A DNA stretch of 64,000 bases from Loxodes magnus (Eukaryota; Ciliophora; Karyorelictea; Loxodida; Loxodidae). The notes below the pieces were generated by a model. It was given only the letters and a program-made list of their open reading frames with translations. It was not told where the DNA came from and ran no database searches. How positions within the stretch are numbered: position 1 is the stretch's first letter; each line of letters opens with the position of its first letter. The position numbers and the translations under genes were made by a program. Below, one piece after another: positions 48,769 through 60,464 of this stretch. The stretch covers positions 310,001 through 374,000 of the forward strand of contig CAMPDV010000240.1 in assembly GCA_946699065.1 (NCBI GenBank), written 5' to 3'.

Positions 48769-49953
48769 TTAATAAAATTAGAGTTAATTTACTTTCCTCT
48801 ACTCTAATACACTTCCTGCATTAGTAAACTTACAACTGTACTTCTAACTACTAAATTACATATTCTGCGAACTCTAGGAGTCTTCTGAAGAGCTAGACCT
48901 GCTGGACGTATACATTTGATCTTGAGGCTGCTTAAATACCTAAAATTAATTTTATGGATATTGATTAAAATATGTATTTTAGAATATTTAGTTAGTTTAC
49001 GTCCATGGGTATTAATATACGTTGCCAATAGATTGGCAATTATTATACTAATTATACTAATTTATATAAGTGTTTTATAAACTATTATACTATAATAATC
49101 CCATTTCACTGGGATAATTTATTTAAGTACTTTACTGAGTTGTAAAACTCAATGGTTGCTACTTATAATACGGTTGTGGGAAACTAATATAACTGTAATC
49201 CTCGTTTGGTGTAGAAGGATCTTAGTCACTTTCATTTTCTTGTTTTTAATCCTTTTTTATTAAAACTTCTGGCTATTAACTTGGTTGATTTATCTAACTA
49301 CTTGGTTAGCTTTCAATTTCCTTTTACTCTGAAGACTACTATTATTGAGCTTAGTCTTCTTGGATCAATCGCATTTTTAGTTCTTGAGCTTTAAGCTTTT
49401 TATCCTAGATTTGCTTTATCTACTTAAGAACCTTTTTGTCTTTACTAGTTTTGAAATACTCAATAAACTCTTCGAGGTTCTAGATATTAAGCACCTGCTT
49501 AAAGACACTTAAGCTTCTTTCTTGTTTCTTCAAGCTATTTGCAAAGATTTAATAAAACCTGTTCTTTATCTAGTGGCTATTTCTCTCTTTCATTATCTAA
49601 GAGCTTAATCTCCAGTTTTTTCCATTCTTCACTCTATTCTCAACAATAAGGCAATCTTCTTCGAAAGTCCAAGTAGCTTTTTTTAACTAAGGATTAAGAT
49701 AGTTATTCCAACGTTCTCTGATATTATGGTTGCTTCTTATAATTTTACCATTATATACCGTTTAATTAATTAGTTATGTTACCTAAAGCCAAGGTATTCT
49801 TTACTTCTAGTTTGGAGACAAATCTTCGTAGAATTGATAGATAAGATTATCTTCTTCTTCAGTCCAAGGCAACTGCTTTACTGAAACAGCATTTTTTTAT
49901 CCCTCGCTATTATTCTCCATTTAGCCGTTTTCAATTGCATTGACTTATTTCAT
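48769..49953 (-). CDS. Two-repeat Myb-like DNA-binding protein, copy 2
   Basis: The ATG at 49953 opens a frame parallel to copy 1 through both Myb repeats (SVKQLPWTEEEDNLIYQFYE; IRERWNNYLNP; ATWTFEEDCLIVE), the Lys-rich region and the Gln/Asn-rich tail. All six Trp are TGG and there is no internal TGA. Near the C-terminus a one-base insertion and a one-base deletion relative to copy 4 cancel, bringing a TAA (48769-48771) exactly where copy 1 has its TGA; ending there gives 394 residues against 395. If TAA is read as Gln the frame runs on to a TGA at 48472 and overlaps the start of the 671-aa gene, which looks wrong. A TATA-like element lies at 49983-49990. Probably a transcription factor like copy 1. 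Confidence 0.87.
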
Positions 49954-49982
49954 TTTTATTATATTTTAAACACTCACCTGCC

Positions 49983-49990
49983 TATTTATA
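49983..49990 (-). promoter_or_regulatory. TATA-like element of Myb copy 2
   Basis: TATAAATA on the minus strand, 29 bases before the ATG, in the same context as copy 1. Confidence 0.5.
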
Positions 49991-50225
49991 CCTCTAGTTT
50001 AAATATGGCGAACGAATAAAGAATTCAAAAATAAGAATTAAACTCAAGTTAATTAAGCGTTTAATTGTTAGGGTTTAGGAAGTTAAATACCTAATGTCTT
50101 CATTCCTTGGCTTACAAAGTGAAAATGTAAGTAACTAAAATACTTAACTACAGCAAATCAGTATTGCATTACTCTTTATTTTATCTAGCTTAGCTATCGA
50201 CTTTTCTACCACCAACAGCTACTCT

Positions 50226-53200
50226 AGTTTCTTCCCTGATACTGACAACTGCTGCTATACCACAAAAATACTGATCCTCAGTTAGTTCTGATACTCTAAA
50301 TTTTTCCTTTCGTTCATGCCTCTTCGTTTAACTTTGTAAACAGATAATCATTTCACTTGTACTTTGATACATTCAATTAAAAGAATAATGTATTTATTAA
50401 ATCTGCTTTGATCTAGCATAAAAGAAAGTTGTTTACTAAACTAAAGATTGACTCTAATAATTGACATAATATGTAAATAAAAACTGATTTAAGTAAATAT
50501 ATGCAAATCTTTACTCCTTTAGATGGTAGCTTCACTTTTTATCTTTACTATTGTTTTTTAAAATTCTTGATATTCTTAAGCATTTCTTTTCGTTTCTATT
50601 GTAGCAATATTTTTAGCCTTTTTTACTTTTAATTTTAGTTATTTAACATCCTATAAAATAAACCTGTAATTTGAACTTCTGATTGTAAATATCTAAAATC
50701 TAGCTTTGATAATATCAACTCTTATGTACTTCTTTAATCTAACTACTTTTAGCTTTCTGCTAGTATAGATGTTGAGAAGTAACCCTTGAGTATTATCTAG
50801 TGAGCTTTTATATGATCTGCTTACTTTTTTGCTTTTTGATATTTTCTGCTCTTTTGATAAAACTTGTTTCAAAAGCCTTTTAGTTATATTTACCTAAATT
50901 CCTTAGGCTTCTTTTTACCTCTCCTTCTTTCTTCTTTTATCATAGCAATTTAGGCTTGAGAATCTGACTTATTTATAATTGAAACTGCTCGCTTCTTTTA
51001 AAGGCTTATATGGCTTTAATTTCCAAGGTATGAAGGTGATCTCTTAAAGCGAGCCTCTGTGTTTTATTAATCTGTTTACTTTATTACTTAACCGCAAGTC
51101 ATGATTACAACCACTCTATTCTTTCATAACTTACTCTATAAAAAGCAATCTAAATACCAAGCTCCCCCAAATTCAAATCTCACAGACTCTAAAATCTACT
51201 TCCCTTCTAAACTACCAAAAATCAAAGCTACAATTGCTAGCCTTAGATCTCTAACTTACCTAGTACTCTCTTCTTACAGTGATTTATTATCTAATCACTA
51301 CTTCTAGTATTTATTTCTCTTTTAATAATAGAAGTATAAAACAAGCTTAGATCTATATTCTTAAGCCTAATTAAATGATACTAACCTATTTCTAAATATC
51401 CTTAATCTGTTACTTTAACTTTACTTTGTCTAATAAAGCTAAGCATAGAGTTGCTATATCTTTGATATCTAGTTTGTGACCGCTTTTGGTGTTAATGCAT
51501 ATGCTTAAATGCGCTTTTTCTTTTGGCTTGTAGGAGTTTGAAGAAGAGGCTTTAGGAGGAGGTTGAATTCTTGCTGCTCTTTTGTCAGGAGGAAGTCAAT
51601 GCTTCTTCTAATTCACTTGAGTGTCTTCTATGTAGAACTTTGGATACTCTTAATAGCACTCAGTCTACTATAGCTGAACTTTCTTTAGGGAAACTCAAAT
51701 TGAAAGACTTGGCTCTATAAGAATCTCCTTTACTCTCTAAAGAAGCTTCATTATATTCCATCAGCAGTTGCTGAATAAGACCCTCAACTAGCAATTTGGT
51801 AAAAAGACTTCACACAAAGACTGATTTTAAGACTTTAGTTCCTTTTTTTAGATTTACAAATAAACTGCCAAGAACAAGAGTTCAGCTAGCTGTTATGAAG
51901 GGAAGTTTCCTATTTCATAGGTTATGAAGTTTAATAGACTTGGAGATTTTATAAAAGCTGCTTAGCTGATAATTATAAAAATATTTATAGCATAAAAGAC
52001 GAAAGCTGGCCACCTTTTGGGTTTACCGAGGGAATTATTCCTTAAATTTGCTCTATCCCTAGTATCTCTCAAGCTTTACTCAAGTGACTCACTTCTCTTA
52101 TCTTCAACTTAATCTCTCAGACAAATCATCTCTCAATCTTAGGTTAGCTTATTGTATAAATCCCTAAGGTAGTAAATCCAACTATCCTTCCATAAGAGTT
52201 CATCTAGGCTTTTCCATCTAAATCTACTTTATATACTTTAAGCCAATATTTAAAGCCTTTTTAAGCTTTATAAATAGAGGGTTTTCTAGTATATCTACTT
52301 AAGTAACCTAAAGCTAAATTAGCTTAGTTTTATTTAAACCAATTTAAAGCTTAAAATTCCTCAGTTTGCTGTTATTGTAGTGCTTCCGATTATTTATATG
52401 TAGGCTAATCTTTACCTTCTTTACTAAATAGCTGACTTACCATACTTTAAATAGTCAAGCATTTAGAAAATTCTAATTCTGAGAGTTGCTTAAAGGTAGC
52501 TAAGATTAGAGAGGCCTAGGAATGCTAGCATAGCACTATGATTTGTACCCTTTTTTATCTCTTATTAATAAGGCAAAATAAGCCAGTGCTTGAGCCTTAA
52601 ATACCAGCTCTAAGCACTTACTTTACCAATTAATATCCCTTTATATGGAGTTAGTGAATAAGTATATAAGACTAACTCTGAGCTATTAGTAATAGTAACC
52701 AGGATCACTCAAAAGTCTAGTAAGACAAGTCTATTTCTAACCCTCTTAGTATATAAGATCAATAAATATAGAAGGCAAGCAAATAGCAGAGCATTTTTAG
52801 TGAAACTGTTATAAAAAGCGACTTTTATCTTACATTCTACTGACAGTAAGAAAAGAAGTAAAGTACAAAAACTAGCCTCTAGATATATTCTCAGCCCTTT
52901 ATATATACAAACTGTATCAATCAAAAGAAGCGTTTTTATATCTTAATGGCATTAAAAAAACTATATAGCTAAAGGAGTCTTAATAAGTAAAATTAACCTA
53001 ACAATCAATTTATTAAAGCCTTTAAGGATAATTTAGTATCGATCTTAGCTCTTATATATAGTACAGGGTTTAGAAGGGAGAATTAGTATGTTAAATAGTG
53101 CTAATTTGGGTGTGTAAGCAAATGATATGTTAGACTGATTTTAGTGTAGTAAAAAAAGGTAAATGGATAGATTTAAACTATCTGTTATTATATTTCTAGC

Positions 53201-53302
53201 AATATGGCATCAAAGTTTTATCTCTAAAGTTAGTCTGCTATTTTTTATGCCTTATTGGACATTGAGGTATATATAGGCTTATGGAGGGTTATTATAATAA
53301 AA
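50226..53302. other. Mostly unresolved; one coding-like zone at 51380-51705 (minus)
   Basis: In the minus strand near 51380-51705 one frame reads YPKFYIEDTQVNQKKH-x-LPPDKRAARIQPPPKASSS (in two parts, x = TGA) and then SICINTKSGHKLDIKDIATL. It is Pro/Lys-rich and protein-like but unrecognised. 50400-51350 is pyrimidine-rich. The rest holds nothing I can name. Confidence 0.35.
53268..53275 (+). promoter_or_regulatory. TATA-like element of Myb copy 3
   Basis: TATATATA, 27 bases before the former ATG, at the same spacing as in the other copies. Confidence 0.4.
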
Positions 53303-54235
53303 ATGCTGTTTGATGAGTAAGATGCTAACATTGAAATGGGAGTTGTAGTGATGGATTAAGCAGAATCGTTTCAGTTAAGTAGTTATCTTGGGCGGAAGAA
53401 GAAGATAATCTTATCTATCAATTCTATAAAGATTTGACTTAGGTTTAGTAATAAAGAATTAATGGGTTTAAGTCGTAAAGTTGATAAACCAATCTGTTTA
53501 CAAAGGTAAATATGTAAGAAGCAACCATAATATCAGAGAACGTTGGAATAACTATCTTAATACTTAGTTAAAAAAAGCTACTTGGACTTTCGAAGAAGAT
53601 TGCCTTATTGTTGAGAATAGAGTGAAGAATGGAAAAAACTGGAGATTAAGCTCTTAGATAATGAAAGAGAGAAACAGCCACTAGATAAAGAACAGGTTTT
53701 ATTAAATCTTTGCAAATAGCTTGAAGAAACAAGAAAGAAGCTTAAGTGTCTTTAAGCAGGTGCTTAATATCTAGAACCTCGAAGAGTTTATTGAGTATTT
53801 CAAAACTAGCAAAGACATTAAGATTCAAAAATAGATAACGCGTTTTATATGTAAAAAGTTAAAAGTGTAACTACTTAAAAAGTCTATAAATCAATAAGAA
53901 AAAGTTACTATAACATAGTATTCTGAGAAGTAAGATGTACATATATTACAAAATAACTAAATTTTGCTTCAGAAAATAAAGTACCATAAAGGCTTAGAAT
54001 AATACCCTCTTCACTGAACATTGAAAGTAAGTAAATTATTTCCCCACAGCTTTAGTATAAGAAATAACTATTAAGTTAATCAACTCAGTTAAGTACTTAA
54101 GTAAATAACTAAGTTCCTGGGATTGTAGTAAATAAATAAGTTATACTAAAACTATTGCAACTAGTATAATAATTGCCAATAAACTAGCAGCGTATATTAA
54201 TATCCATAAGCGGAAATTTATTAAAATATGTCTTT
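53303..54235 (+). pseudogene. Broken Myb-like gene, copy 3
   Basis: From the ATG at 53303 the frame shifts before the first Myb repeat (SVKQLSWAEEEDNLIYQFYK lies in another frame). The first repeat is cut short by a small deletion and a TGA near 53485. 53530-53810 is nearly identical to copy 2, including the second Myb repeat and the start of the Lys-rich region. After about 53820 the sequence decays, keeping only fragments of the Gln/Asn tail (ATAATTGCCAAT near 54170). The relation to copy 2 is much closer in the middle than at the ends, as expected of a dead copy or one patched by gene conversion. Confidence 0.85.
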
Positions 54236-57200
54236 AAACCTTATTTAATCACCATCCTTAAAGTTAGCTTTATTCCCCTCAAATGATACCAAGTTCAGGC
54301 TTAAATTTCTATATGCATATCCTCCTGGAAACTTTATAGAACTCGTAGTAAAGCTAGGTAGTTTGTAGAAGCATCCTGTAGGGTAGAAAATGGATTAAAA
54401 TTGACAGACTGGAAATAAACTTGTTAGTATTAATTAATATTTTTAAGTTCGAAATCAAGTCTTGATACCTTCAAGCTCTCTATTGTGGATTAAGGATATT
54501 AAGATGTGGGTTAAGGGCTTTGGAAATGATAACGACTGAAATATTGAAATTCATGATAAATACCATTCTAAACATAATATGTTGACTAAATTTTACTGAT
54601 CTTAACTTCATTTTTTAAGTTTCAGTGTGGCGTTTTTATATAAGGCCATATTAAAGTTTTACGCTAAACTTAAGGCTTAAAGTTTAATCTATAAAGCAGC
54701 ATAAATGAATAAAGGTATTGAGAGTGAGGAATCATTCATTTAAATACGCATCTAACAAAGAAAGTCTAACTAAGATATGTAATAACCTTTGCTTATACCT
54801 AAGTACTAATAGCTTTATAGAGTTCTTTTAGTTACTAAGACACAACAATTTTTTCCAAAGGGAAGGACATTTCAATACCAAAATCTTTTATACTTCTGTT
54901 TGATTTAAAACCAAAATTGATGGTTTTTAGTTCAGTATTATACTAAAAGCATGAATACAACGATTAATCTTTATTAATACTCCTTTAATCTTCTCTTAGC
55001 AAGGATTTTGTTCTTTTTAATTTCTTTCCATGAAGAATCAACATTGAAGTAGATTCAATCTGTTTACTAGTTTCAAGCCATTTTTTCTATATCTATAGAT
55101 ATCATGAGTATACTCTACCTTCCTAATCTTCTGCTTATGTAACTACCTACTATCTTAGTCATAGTGAATCATTACATATATTCCTTTAAGCATCTATTTT
55201 AACTGATTGCTTAGCTAACGTTCGTAAAGGTAGTTATATGTGAAATTCTTTTATCAGGTTACTAAAAACTTTATGGTACTAAGAAACTTTCTCAAATAGG
55301 AGTTTTCTTACTTCCTTAGTTACCAGAATACCACTATTCAACTATAACGCTCGTAGCTTTATATTCATTAAGCTACTTTTAGACAAAAGTGTATTAAGAT
55401 TAAAATGAGTAGAGTAAAATCCTAATATCTCTTCAGTTCTTTAATCGTGATACTTTTTACTTACTTACTTATATTTTCCCTTGTGTGTTCATATTACTTT
55501 TTTAGTGTTTCTATCTTAGAGAAAACTTCAGAACTCCTAATACTCACAAATTCTTTTGTCTGGATTGCTTCTTAGCTTATTAAACCGATTATTGATGATA
55601 AGTTTTTTCCTTCACTATCAATTCAACATTTTTTACCTAATCTGCTATCATTTTTATTGCTTTAATCTTCAGTTATTAGTCTTAATTTTATCTATACCAT
55701 CTTCGTTATCCAGTATCTAACTTATTGCCTTAAAATAATAATAGTGAATTATAAGGCTTTATAAATTAGACTGAAAAAAGGTAGCTGCAATTGATAAGAT
55801 TCAAATCCTTCTTCATATTCAAACTTATTATATTCACAAATAAAGTTTCTTCATATTCCAATTTAATTAGATTTAATGCTCGAATATCATAACTTCCTTG
55901 GTCATTTCTTAATAGTACCTTCAACTACATTTTTAAAGAATTATAGTTCTGGTTTTATCCTTTTATACAGCTCCTAAAATAAAATGATATATATGCTGAT
56001 TCATTTCTAACTAGAATCGTTCAATAGGTTCTTCTAATTTACTAGGTCTAGTTCTTATTAAACCTTCTAACTTTGATTATAGCAACATCTCTTAACTTAT
56101 TATTCGTTTGTCTTTTAGATTTGTAACCTTTAGATCAAATATAGACTTCTCATTTATTCAACCCAGCTTTAGACCGATTTAGAGACTATCTTCATCAAGA
56201 CTAGTTCATCTCATAGCAGCAAAACTTTTCTCTGCTTATGTCTCTTTTAGGATTAAATAAGGTTTCAATCTATCGCTAAAAGGGTTTTCCTCTACATCTC
56301 AAATTCATTTTGCTCTACTTTCCATTCTTTAATATTTGACTTTCTTCATTATAAAGCACGATCAATTTCTATCTTGTTAGTACTAGTATTTCCATCCTTA
56401 GCTTCATTCTAAAAGACACCAATTAACCTTTATATACTTTTCCCTCTCTAACATATCCCTAGTTTAGTCTATATTCCCTTTAGCTATTTAAGTTACAGCA
56501 CTCTAGCAATTAGCCTGCTATAATTATCAAGTAGACTACAGTAAAATAATGGCTAACTAAAGTTAATACTATATAGTCCTTAAGCTTAATTATATATTGC
56601 CTATGCTTTTCCATAGTATGCTAAGTGAATATCGTATCTGGTCTTTAGAGATAATAGGTTGAGTTTGGTAATAAAATAAGACCATAGGATGAGCTTAGGG
56701 TTATAGGTAGTTTAAATAGGCTCTGGTAAGGAAGTCCAGATAATATAAAATTAGACTTATTAGATAAATAGATGAAAATAGACTTTATAGCTTATTAAGG
56801 AAAAAGGAGATTAGTAATCAGAGTAAAGTTTAGGATACTTAAGAGGTAATAGAATAGGATAAAGCTAGGTTAAGGAAAATCTAGAAATACTATGAAATGC
56901 TTAGAGATCTATTTAAGGACAGAAGCATAAGCATATTCATTTTAATTAGTTAGATTATAGATAAATCATTGAGGAGAAAAGAGGAAAGATTTTAAGGTTA
57001 GCTTGAGTAATAAAGGATACTACAATGTTATTAGTAAGACTATTCTGTAATTCTTTTAAGTTACTCAGAAAGAATTGGCTTTTAAGATTAGATATTGAAG
57101 TAAAATAAGTGGATCTTCATAAGATAACATTGAAAAAGCTTGTGAAGAAGGAATTAATATGATATCTATAATACCTCAATCAACCTAGCGCAGCTTTTTG

Positions 57201-59248
57201 AAAATAGTCTATGTTTAAAGGCAAAAAACCTATTATGGGACTAGATAAATAGAGAGTGTAGCTTCTGATAGTAATTTCGAATTAGATAATTGAATAAAAA
57301 AGAAAATAAAGAGTTCGAAATAAAAACTCTAATCTTTTAAAAGCAACAAATAGAAACTTGAAACAAGACCGTCTTCATTTTGAGAATTAGGCTTTTTATC
57401 TTCAAGAAAACTAAACTTAAAATATTAATTGACGTCTTTAAGTACCCGAACTGCTTCTTTTAATTAAAGACATTTTATTGCCTTTAGAATAAAATCATCA
57501 TTCTCTCTTCTCCTTTTTGCCGTCTTGTTATTCGCGCTCTTTACAATTTTCTCCAGAATAGATATCTTAGTTCTGAATGAAAGTACCAACAAGTGAAAAA
57601 ACTTTATTTAAGCTTCCAAATATTTAACCTACTTTCTAGAAAGATAGTTAATATATACTTAATCGCAGAGTATCAGTCTCTTTATATCTAGGATTCTAAC
57701 CTTTTACTCAATTCATCCTTAAAGTCACTATAATATATACATTCCACTACGTGATTAAAGTGTCGTTATCTTACATTTACAATGTGGGTAGTCAATTAGA
57801 TACTGACAGTCTTATAACTGAGTTCTAGTTTTTTAAAACTAATCATTTCTTATCTATTTACTTATTGAACTTAGCATATGCTTTTACTGGGAGATACTAT
57901 AGATTTCGAAATTATTAGGTATACATTTAATCAGTAGCCTCCTGCCTAATCTTTCAGTGACAGACTTATATAGTTTATGTTATATCTTTATCTGTCTAAA
58001 AGCAATAAGGCTGTTGCCATTCTCTTTCCTTCTTAAGTCAATATCATAATAAGTAGCCATTTTATTAGCATCATTGTAGTATTGATATCCTTCTCTTAAG
58101 TTGTTTGCAAAAGTTCTCCTATTAGTGAATTAGGTTAAAATGCACTTTGTTTGCTTATTTTATAAAAGAATATAAAAAACCTATGTGACATTATTTGCGT
58201 AAAAGGAAGTCAATTCAAGTCTATGCTACATGATTCTATAAATGATGTTCCCACTGTCTAAAGGGGTTTCGCTTAATAAGACTCATATTTGTCTCAGTTT
58301 TATTTAATGTAGAAGTAACTACCAACTAAGTTGCTCTTGGGATTATATCTCCTCCTCCATTTTCTGCTTTGGATAATGCAAAAAGCCTACAAAGGTTTTA
58401 AAGCGTTAAGGTGCTACATTCCAATATCTCGACAGTTAAAAGTCTACTTTTTTCATGTCAGCGAGATATTTAGAACCTACTTCCTTACAATGGTCAAGTA
58501 TTACTGCTACCTTCTATAAAAATAAATGACTAGATAGTAAGCATCACAAGAGAAACCCTATAAATGCACATTTTACCAAGCAAATGAAAGTTGATATATG
58601 ATGAGATTCATTAAGTAAAAGCGTGAAACCTTACTGAATTGTTCTTACTAAGTCAGCTAAATTATGGATATAGTAAAGTCTTCGGAAAGGAAGTGTGGTT
58701 CTTATTAAGGTTGCACTATTTCCAATCAACGTCACATTTAAACTTGTATTTGATGTTATGTTCTTATTGGCATTATACCCTGTCTTTTTATAAGGCTTCA
58801 TGGATATAAAACTCCATTTATTATGGAAAAAAGTTTTCTTTACATCAACTCATTTTATCATATTTCGCAGTCGATTTATATCCTGGAAATTGAAAGGGAG
58901 CAATGAAGCATAATTAATTTTCTTAATTCCATTCTTACTGCAAAAGTTATGAATTCCTACAGAACTTCATCATACCCCTCACTTGTATGATTCTACCAAA
59001 GTAGCAGAAATCGAAAATAAACTATCTTAGGATAAATAATTCTAAAGGATGCAGCTAGATTAATCTCTTCTGCTCCAACTTTCATTCACCTAACTATCTT
59101 TTTCTTATTTACATACTTTAGCTTCAACCTAGTTAAATCAGCCTTATTATTAGTCTATCAGCTAGTAGCTTTACTAAGATTTGATAAGAAGTAAGGAAGA
59201 AAAAAAGGTTAATGAAACAATTATTAAACAAGAGTTAAAAGGTTACGA
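54236..59248. other. Long interval, one weak coding-like zone at 55720-56330 (minus)
   Basis: In the minus strand around 55990-56220 a frame reads TSLDEDSLQIGLKLG-x-INEK (x = TGA) and then SKLEGLIRTRPSKLEEPIER, plausible for a helical protein but without a known domain. 57500-58500 contains short Ser/Phe/Leu-rich readings only. No repeats or RNA genes were recognised. Confidence 0.3.
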
Positions 59249-60430
59249 TTAATAAAAAATAGAGTTAATTTGTTTTCTTCTACTTTATTCATTTCCTGCA
59301 TTAGTAAACTTACAATTATACTTCTAATTACTAAATTACATATTCTAAGGATTCTAAAAGGCTTCTTCAGGATTGAACAAACTGGACGTATATGCTTGAT
59401 CATGTGTCTGCTTAAATACCTAAAATTAATTTTATGGATATTGATTAAAATATGTATTTTATAATATTTAGTTAGTTTACACCAATGGGTATTAATATAC
59501 GTTGCCAATAGATTGGCAATTATTATACTAATTATACTAATTTATATAAGTGCTTTATAAACTATTATACTATAATAATCCCATTTCGCTGGGATTATTT
59601 ATTTAAGTACTTTACTGAGTGTTCAAACTCATTGTCTGTTACTTATAATACGGTTGTGGGAAACTAATATACTTGTAATCTTAGTTTGACTAAGAAAGAT
59701 GCTGTTCTGTTTCATTTTGTCGCTTTAAATCGATAATTATAAAATCTGTTGGCTAATATCTTGGCTGGTCTATCTAACTGCTTGGCTAGCTTTTAACTTC
59801 CTTTTATTCTGAAGACTATTTATATTGGTTTTATCCTTCTTTGATTCGTTTTTTTAGCTCAAGAGCTTTCAGTTTTTTATCCTAGATTTATTTTATCTTT
59901 TTTATTATTGCATTATCTTTGCTGTTTTTGAAATACTCAATAAACTCTTCGAGGTTCTAGATATTAAGCACCTGTTTAAAAACTCTTAGGCTTTCTTCTT
60001 GCTTCTTTAAACTGCTTGAAAAGATTTAATAAAACCTATTCTTTATCTAGTGACTGTTTCTCTCTTTCATTATCTAAGAGCTTAGTCTCCAGTTCTTTCC
60101 ATTCTTTACTCTATTCTCAACAATAAGGCAATCTTCTTCGAAAGTCCAATCAGATTTTTTTAGCTGAGGATTAAGATAGTTAGTCCAACGTTCTCTGATA
60201 TTATGGTTGTTCCTTATAGCTTTACCATTATAAACCGTTTAGTTGATAAGTTCTGCTACCTAAAGCCAAGGTATTCTTTACTTCTAACTTTGAGGCAAAT
60301 CTTCATAGAATTGATAGATAAGATTATCTTCTTCTTCCGTCCAATATAGCTACTTAACTGAAAAATCATTACATTATCCATCACTAAAATTCTCGTTTGA
60401 GCTGCTTTCAATTACATTGACTTGTTTCAT
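59249..60430 (-). CDS. Two-repeat Myb-like DNA-binding protein, copy 4
   Basis: The ATG at 60430 starts a frame matching copies 1 and 2 throughout: first repeat YWTEEEDNLIYQFYEDLP... RNNHNIRERWTNYLNP, second repeat KKSDWTFEEDCLIVENRVKN... KNRFYQIF, Lys-rich region, Gln/Asn-rich tail ending near RRKQINSIFY. All five Trp are TGG, with no internal TGA. At the position of the TGA stop of copy 1 (TAT TGA) this copy has TAT TAA (59249-59251), giving 393 residues. Read through as Gln, the frame continues to a TGA at 59138 and adds 37 unrelated residues. It is more diverged from copies 1 and 2 than they are from each other. Confidence 0.87.
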
Positions 60431-60456
60431 TTTATAAACAAATTATCATTCCCAGC

Positions 60457-60464
60457 TATTTATG
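60457..60464 (-). promoter_or_regulatory. TATA-like element of Myb copy 4
   Basis: CATAAATA on the minus strand, 26 bases before the ATG, in the conserved context AGAGGCATAAATAG. Confidence 0.42.

Larger units (their letters stand above)
48655..50225 (-). repeat. Myb duplication unit 2 (inverted copy of 37145-38695)
   Basis: It carries Myb copy 2 with both flanks. The similarity fades at about 50225 upstream and 48655 downstream of the gene. Confidence 0.88.

Noticed and set aside
48804-49028. Minus-strand 74-codon ORF (and its twin at 59224-59508)
   Set aside because: Overlaps the Myb C-terminal region in another frame; it recurs only because the Myb gene itself is duplicated.
59270-59464. 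64-codon plus-strand ORF opposite Myb copy 4
   Set aside because: Lies wholly inside the C-terminal coding part of Myb copy 4 on the other strand, which is conserved in copies 1 and 2.
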